Positions 58,246 to 64,000 of a stretch of 64,000 bases of DNA are shown in pieces. Made by a program: the position numbers and the translations under genes. Below the pieces are notes generated by a model, which saw only the letters and a list, made by a program, of their open reading frames with translations, did no database searches and was not told the DNA's origin. Source of the stretch: Epichloe hybrida (taxonomy: Eukaryota; Ascomycota; Sordariomycetes; Hypocreales; Clavicipitaceae); assembly GCA_019022495.1 (NCBI GenBank), contig JAFEKR010000003.1:3968001-4032000 (forward strand), written 5' to 3'. Numbering within the stretch: position 1 is the stretch's first letter; each line of letters opens with the position of its first letter.

Positions 58246-59261
58246 ATGTCCAAATCACGCACGCGACACAGTCTTTGCTAATGCGAAGACCCTTGCATGT
58301 GCGGTTCGTTATCACAGCTGTAATTGCTGGCCGAAGTGAGCGCCAGAAGCGGAAACGATGCGACGAAAACCTCTCTGGTCAGCTGTAGCGCGTTCAGCCT
58401 GTGACTTTCTCGTCAAGCACCGCCTGGTATACAGAGAAAGCATGCGCCCGCAATCTACTCACCCATTTCCACCTTCGATCATTCAGAGATGACATGCAAT
58501 CATCATCGCCAGTCCGCTCCCCAGATCAAATAACGCCGCGAATGGTTTGTGAATGTTTACGGAGTGCCCACAGCCGGGGTACTTATTGAACACCTTGGGT
58601 AGTAGGCCCAGGCAGTCGCTTCAGGGATATTGCGAAGTTAGGCAGTGTCACCAGCCGGTGACAGACTATCTAGGTAGCTAGGTACCTGAGCAAACGTTGA
58701 TAGAGCTTACTCAGAGAGGCGGCTGGACTCTGGCTTCTTCAGCTTGAAAAGAGACGTCTCCATAGAAGAGACGTTACTCTATTTCTTGCGGAACAATACC
58801 TTGCCAAGGCTTTTCGCACTTTGACAAAAACGCTTGCAGCCTTGCTATTGGAAGTGAAGTCTGGTAATGCCAATCCGGCATCGGACAACTGCCACTCGAG
58901 TGCCAGCGCTCCGCATATCTGGCCGCTGGCAGCTGGCCGCTGGCAGCTGGCAACCAGCTGTCAGTGTTTGCATATCGCGTCTTCGCGCGTCACATTTTTC
59001 CTAGCTCGGTTTTCCACCTCTTTCTTCGACTCCACGACTCCTTCCGTCTTTGCTTAACCACTTACATCCTAGAAATTTCGGGCACAAAGGCAGTGAACAA
59101 CCCTCATTGCCACCCGAGGTCTTTCCTGCAGCTACAGAGAGTTTACTCTGGCAGATTGATAGATCTTCCTTCGTCTCTTGAATGTTTTGTTCTTCTCTTT
59201 CTTCCAGATAACAAAACTTGGGTTGCCGGCGCCTACCCCTTCGCACAATCGAGCCGTCACT
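58246..59261. other. intergenic region upstream of the DEAD-box gene
   Basis: The 3' flank of IPI1 and the promoter and leader of the helicase gene lie here. A repeated CTGGCAGCTGGCCG stretch lies at 58921-58963, and the leader from 58990 is CT-rich. A CTAGGTAGCTAGGTACC repeat lies at about 58669-58686. No gene is seen. Confidence 0.55.
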
Positions 59262-61273
59262 ATGGAAGGAGCCAATGGAAATCAAGGTGGTGATTCGGCT
59301 GCGTGGGTCGCACGTCAGAAAGTCGACTATACAGCCTTTTCTGGAGGCGAGAATCCGCAGAAGTATGACGGAGAGGCCAAGATCTACCAATGGGATGAAG
59401 AGTTTGGAGATGTTGGTCCAAAATTTGCGGAGCTTGAGCTCGAACTCTTTGGGGATCCTAGTACTCGTCATGAACGAGCAGGGCTGGACTTTTCCAAGTA
59501 TGGCCCTTCATTCATCGTCTCACTTTAATTCTGAAGAGACTGACACAAATAGGATCAACCAGATCGAGGTCCAACAAGAAGGTCCAACAAGAATCCAGCC
59601 CATCCGCCATTTTCGAGATGCTGGCCTTCATCCTATCATGCTCGAAAACGTACAGCTGATGGGTTACGATTTTCCAACCCCTATCCAGAAATACACTATT
59701 CCATCCATGCTCCAGGGTCATGATGTTATTAGTATCGCACAGACCGGTACGTAAAAGTTCCCGCTCTTTCATTGAACTGTATTCGAAGCTCATATCGGGT
59801 GCAACCAAGGTTCGGGCAAAACTGCCGCCTACTTGATTCCTATTCTCAGCAAGCTCATGGGGAAAGCCAAAAAGCTGGCGGCACCTCGTCCCAACCCGGC
59901 CACTTTCCGTGAAGGTGTCGATGAGGTGACGGCCCAGCCCCTGGTTCTGGTGGTTGCGCCCACCCGTGAATTGGCTGTTCAAATTTTCAATGAAGCCCGC
60001 AAGTTTTGTTATCGAACCATGCTTCGCCCGTGCGTTGTATATGGGGGATTGCCAGTGAAGGAACAAATTAGTCTCCTTAACAGGGGTTGCGACATTCTCG
60101 TCGGTACTCCTGGACGCTTGGTTGACTTCATTTCTCGCCCCAATGTCTTGACTCTTCGACGTCTCAAGTACATTGTGATTGATGAAGCTGACGAGATGCT
60201 TGAGGCTGACTGGGAGGATGAACTTCGACAAATTCTGACTGGTGGAGGTAAGTCACTTTGTTTTCGTACTACCGAAAATAAATGAAACTGATCGAGAAAT
60301 TGCAGAGCAGGATGAAGGCAACATCAAGTATGGCCTATTTTCTGCAACCTTTCCCAAGGCTGCTCGCGAACTTGCCAAGGAAAACCTGTCCGCAGCTCAC
60401 GTTCGATTCCGGGTGGGTAGAGCAGGGAGCACTACAGTGAACATCAGGCAAACTATCATCCAGGCCGAGCGCGAAGAGAAGCGCGACATTCTGCTCGGTC
60501 TGCTGAATCAAATGACTGGAGTCAGGACAATCATTTTTGCCAATAGTCGCCGCGAGGTTGACAATCTTGATGATTTCTTATACAACATAGGTCTTCCCGT
60601 CACATCTATCCACGCAGATCGGACTCAAAAAGAGCGCGAAGCTGCGCTGCGTTCTTTCCGATCTGGCAATGCTCCTATCCTCATAGCCACGGGAGTGACT
60701 GCTCGAGGCATTGACGTTCGAAATGTCAAGCACGTCATCAACTACGACCTGCCATCTATTGAGCACGGGGGTATTGAGGAATACACCCACCGCATCGGTA
60801 CGTAGGACTTACACAAATTGATGAGACGATTCTAATGACAAACTGTAGGTCGAACTGGGCGAATTGGACATCGCGGCGTCGCCACGTCGCTCTTTAGTCC
60901 CACTCACGATGATGCCATGGCCAGCGTTCTCACCAGGACCCTCTTGGAGACGGACCAGGAGATTCCTGAGTTTCTGCAAATCTACATCCCAGAGGGTGAT
61001 GCGGCCAAGAAGCCAAAGTTTGAGACGGAATCGGACTTTGATCCTGACGAAGCCCAGGGAGTGCAGACTTCTACCTTTGGTAACGAGGGTTGTGAGAACA
61101 ACAACGGCTGGAGCGGTGCTGGTCCGGAAGAGGAAGCTGCTGCTCCTTCTGGCTGGGGTCAGCCTGATGCTAATCCTCCCGCGACCAGCAACGGCTGGGG
61201 CCAGCCTGCTGAAGCCCCTGCTACCAATGGATGGGGGACCTCGGTTTCCGCTGCTGTTGAAGCTAGCTGGTAA
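59262..61273 (+). CDS. DEAD-box ATP-dependent RNA helicase, Ded1/Vasa-like
   Basis: Exons are 59262-59497, 59553-59746, 59810-60247, 60306-60797 and 60849-61273, giving 594 residues. Motifs run in order: Q-motif (YDFPTPIQKYTIP), motif I AQTGSGKT (about 141-148), PTRELA, GG, TPGRL, motif II DEAD (about 268-271), motif III SAT (about 302-304), then ARGIDV and HRIGRTGR (about 451-458). The N-terminus (WDEEFGDVGPKFAELE) and the long Trp/Gly-rich tail (NGWGQP units) are shared with a filamentous-fungal Ded1/Vasa-like group. It unwinds RNA with ATP and probably acts in translation initiation or mRNP remodelling. Intron 2 ends with an AAG acceptor (59807-59809). Without it the Walker A motif is not restored. 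Start choice: ATG at 59262 is the first in frame after a CT-rich leader. Confidence 0.95.
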
Positions 61274-61709
61274 AACCAGACATGCGCCGAACAGAAATGT
61301 TAATTTGTGATTTTGCAAGGATTCGATAAAAGCGAATGCAAGCTTACAGTCAAGGGACTGGCCTTTGAGACATAATAAGCGAGGAAAGATTTGACGACCT
61401 ACTCGAAATAGCTTAACACAGACCAAGAACAGGTAGAAATGATTAGTAGTTTCTGATTTGTATAACCAATGTCTGAACAAATCGTGACATGTTCATGCGA
61501 GCAACGTGAGTTGGAGCGACGAAGCCGAGGTTCCGTGTGATTGGCTGCTTTCGAAGCTTCAAACAGTGCGGCTAACGGGAGAAGAATGGATTTGATTGAT
61601 TTCCGCCCCCCTGCCCTGCCTCTCTGTCTCTCTCCTTTTTTCTTTTCTTTTGTTCTTTAATAATTCGCTCGACTTGGCCCGCGTCAACACAACAACGTGA
61701 TTTACCCCA
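61274..61709. other. convergent intergenic region
   Basis: The helicase and aldehyde dehydrogenase genes end toward each other here. A T/C-rich tract at about 61621-61665 may belong to the 3' UTR of either. No gene is seen. Confidence 0.55.
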
Positions 61710-63647
61710 TTACATGTTCCGCACTATTTCCCTCAGCCCCTTGGCTTTTCTCGGCACGTCGCCGTAGCCAAGGTCGACGACGCCTTGGATGAACCTCCAG
61801 CCCTTGTCCTGGCTAGCAACGGGATACCGCACGGGAGGCGGGATACCAGTCCTGATGCCCAACCATGCGAACCGATCTTGGCAGACGCTCTTGATATTGC
61901 AAAGACCCCTCAGGCCTTCCTCGCCGGCAAAGCGGCCGTAGCCCGAGCCAGCGACGCCGCCAAAGGGCAGTTGAACGGCGTAGTAGGCTGCAAAGTCGTT
62001 GACGGCCACCATGCCGGCCTTGAGGCCGCGAATGATGGGCTCCATGGCGGGGTCTCCTTCTTGGCCATGGACAGAAGCGCCCAGGCCGAAATTGGGTGCG
62101 TTGGCGACGGCCAGAACATGCTCTGCTGACGAGGACCTGGCACGCATAAAGGTCAGCACCGGGGCGAAGCACTCCTGCTGGGCAATCTTCATGCCGGGGG
62201 AGACGTCGACGAGCAGAGTGGGCTGGAAGTAATGGCCCCTGGGGTAGCGGGGGTGGACGAATCTCCTGCCGCCTGCCAGGAGACGGGCGCCTTGCGAGAC
62301 GGCATCCGCAATGAGGGCTTCCAGGCCATCAAACGAGGCGTCCGACACCATGGCGCCGACGTCGGCGTCGGGGCCCAGGCGAAGGGCTCGCACGCGGGGG
62401 GCCAGCATCTCTACGAGCCTGTCGTAGGCGCCGGCGGCAATGACGCGCTCGATGCCGACGCAGTTCTGGCCGGCGGCCTGGAAGGTGCCCCGGAGGATGA
62501 TGTCGGCTATGCGGGGCAGGTCCTTGATGGCCGAGTCGAGCACGATGAAGGGATCCTTGCCGCCGAGTTCGGCCACGACGGGCGTCAGGCTCTTGGCGGC
62601 GCTGGCGGCGACGTGGTGCGCGACCGACCGCGACCCGACAAAGGTGATGTGGCTGATGGCCGGGTGCGAGGTGAGATGGGCTGCCGTCTGGGGCCAGCAC
62701 ACGACGGTCTGGATCAGCTGGGCATCGTGGCCGTGGGCGGCCAGCGCCCCGCGAGCAATGGCGGCAAACCACGCGCTCGACCAGGCCGTCTGCTCCGAGA
62801 CCTTGACGACAATGGCGTTGCCCGTGAACAGGGCGCTGATGATGGGGCCCATCATGTTGTGGAAGGGGTAGTTCCAGCTGACGAGCGCGGCAACCACGCC
62901 CAGGGGCTCGTAGTGCACCGTGTTGCGCTTGTGCGCCATGAGGAAGCTTGTCGGGCGAGGCGACGGCCTCAGCGCCTTCTCGCCGTGCAACAGCGTCCAC
63001 TGTATCTTCTCCACCGTGACGAGAATCTCGCCCAGGTGCGCGTCGACCAGCGTCTTTCCGCTGTCGAGCGCCGCAATCCTGCATATCTCGCCGGCATTGT
63101 CCATGACATGCTGCATCAGGGAGCGCAGCACGGCCTTTCTCTCGCCCAAGGACGTCTCGGCCCATGATCTCTGCGCCGCAGCCGCAGCGGCGATGCTGCG
63201 GTCGATGCCGTCCTGCGTCGAGGGGTTGACGAGGCCGAGGAACCGGCCCGTGGCAGGGGCGTAGCATTGGATGGCGGAGCTGCCAGGGATTTTGATGCTG
63301 GTCTCGTCGACGGTGGACTCGGTATCGGGGAACCTTGGCCGAGGAACGACGTATCTTCGTGGGCGGGGGACAGAGTTCCCGTGGGCGGACAGGCAGATGC
63401 GGCCGAGCAAGGTGGTGAGGAGGACGGCGGTGATGGCGCAGGCGACTTGCAAGGTGCGTGTTCTGCGTGTTCTAGGTCAGACACTTCCGGGAAGCAAGTC
63501 AGACGTGCTCTGCCGCTCTGTGACGGGGGCCTGTGACGGGGGCCTGGTTGGTTGGATGTCTACTCACGACATGTTCCACTGGCGGGCTGCGTAGTCGTCC
63601 AAGTCGAGCCAGGCTGCGCGCAGCTGCTCGACGGGTAGACACTCCAT
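61710..63647 (-). CDS. MSC7: membrane-associated aldehyde dehydrogenase, Msc7-like
   Basis: Exons are 63568-63647 and 61710-63462, giving 610 residues. The intron is GTGAGT...CGCAG. Exon 1 encodes MECLPVEQLRAAWLDLDDY and ARQWNM. Exon 2 opens with a membrane helix (VACAITAVLLTTLLG, about 32-47). The catalytic domain follows: PLGVVAALVSWNYPFHNMMGP (nucleotide binding), FVGSRSVAHHVAASA, the general base in VAELGGKDPF, and the active cysteine in GQNCVGIERV near residue 360. The C-terminal part has FGGVAGSGYGRF. Yeast Msc7 (YHR039C) is an ER-associated aldehyde dehydrogenase of uncertain substrate. The N-terminal anchor and overall length fit that group. It is GC-rich, which leaves a 311-codon antisense shadow frame. 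Confidence 0.9.
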
Positions 63648-64000
63648 CGTGAGGCAGCTGGGGACATTTCATGAACTTGCGAAGAAGCTCAATTAAAATC
63701 TACTTGGCAAGAAGAAGCTTGTGTGGGGCGGCGCCGGTTGCCCATTGCAGGCAGCCATTGCAGGCAGCCACAGGCCCACAGGCCCACAGGCCCACAAATC
63801 CAGGCACACCAGAGTCCAGACTACTTGAAGAGATGATGTGCCGAGACACTGCCAAGTTGTTCATTGACCATGTTTGCATTTATTATGCTTCTTTTCCATC
63901 TCCAAAATGAAAGACAAAAAAAAAAAGAAGAAGAAATCGAAGGACATTCATTCCCATGTAAAACACTCCGATATCCAGGGCTTCCTCAATCCATGCATCA
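63648..64000. other. right-edge intergenic sequence with tandem repeats
   Basis: This is the upstream region of the aldehyde dehydrogenase gene. It has GCAGGCAGCCATT copies followed by four ACAGGCCC copies (63743-63796). No gene is seen to the window edge. Confidence 0.5.
63743..63796. repeat. GCAGGCAGCCATT and ACAGGCCC tandem repeats
   Basis: Two copies of a 13-bp unit run directly into about three to four copies of an 8-bp unit, about 100 bp upstream of the aldehyde dehydrogenase start codon. Confidence 0.8.

Noticed and set aside
62232..63167. 311-codon plus-strand frame opposite the aldehyde dehydrogenase
   Set aside because: The shadow of a GC-rich coding exon. Composition is Gly/Ala/Arg-rich without any domain.

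Overview
This window is nuclear DNA of a filamentous ascomycete (Pezizomycotina, most likely Sordariomycetes and probably Hypocreales). The evidence is about 40 short spliceosomal introns (mostly 50-110 nt, GTRAGT donors, CTAAC/CTGAC branch points, C/TAG acceptors), monocistronic genes on both strands, and fungus-specific families: Zn2Cys6 regulator, Sos7, Rrt8/EI24, PQ-loop Ypq, DUF6546, and mucin-like and Gly-rich secreted proteins. No bacterial operons, CRISPR, rRNA or tRNA genes were seen. The lineage is an inference from protein resemblance, not from a search.

Layout. 1-5.8 kb is a gene-poor, repeat-dotted stretch. 5.8-15.5 kb has four minus-strand genes: an L-rhamnose mutarotase, a secreted protein with a C-terminal membrane anchor, a 904-residue Ser/Thr-rich mucin-like protein, and an EI24/Rrt8-type membrane protein with seven exons. 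15.5-22.5 kb is a 7-kb gene desert, followed by a Zn2Cys6 transcription factor (22.6-23.9 kb) and a second desert (23.9-27.6 kb). That second desert carries a 145-bp miniature inverted-repeat element with a 9-bp target duplication.

27.6-43 kb is the housekeeping core: kinetochore Sos7 divergent from an RS-rich nuclear protein, an F-box/DUF6546-like gene with a suspicious stop codon, fumarase, an AT-rich island, a PA-TM-RING ubiquitin ligase, aspartate-semialdehyde dehydrogenase, and a vacuolar PQ-loop transporter with a GC-AG intron. 43.6-50.6 kb is accessory: an S1/P1 nuclease that has lost its middle, a secreted protein with separate GGN and GGQ repeat blocks, and a 53-residue secreted peptide. 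52.2-63.7 kb returns to conserved genes: an 884-residue fungal protein of unknown function, a roadblock/LC7 protein divergent from ribosome-biogenesis factor Ipi1, a Ded1/Vasa-like DEAD-box helicase, and an Msc7-like aldehyde dehydrogenase.

The genes do not form one pathway and I see no biosynthetic cluster. The coherent themes are housekeeping (TCA cycle, Thr/Met synthesis, ribosome assembly, splicing, kinetochore) interrupted by cell-surface or secreted genes and decayed sequence. The intergenic DNA is marked by two over-represented short motifs, TACTCCGTA/TACGGAGTA and TACATGTA. Exon boundaries were worked out by hand from splice signals and family resemblance. Every intact model given sums to a multiple of three.
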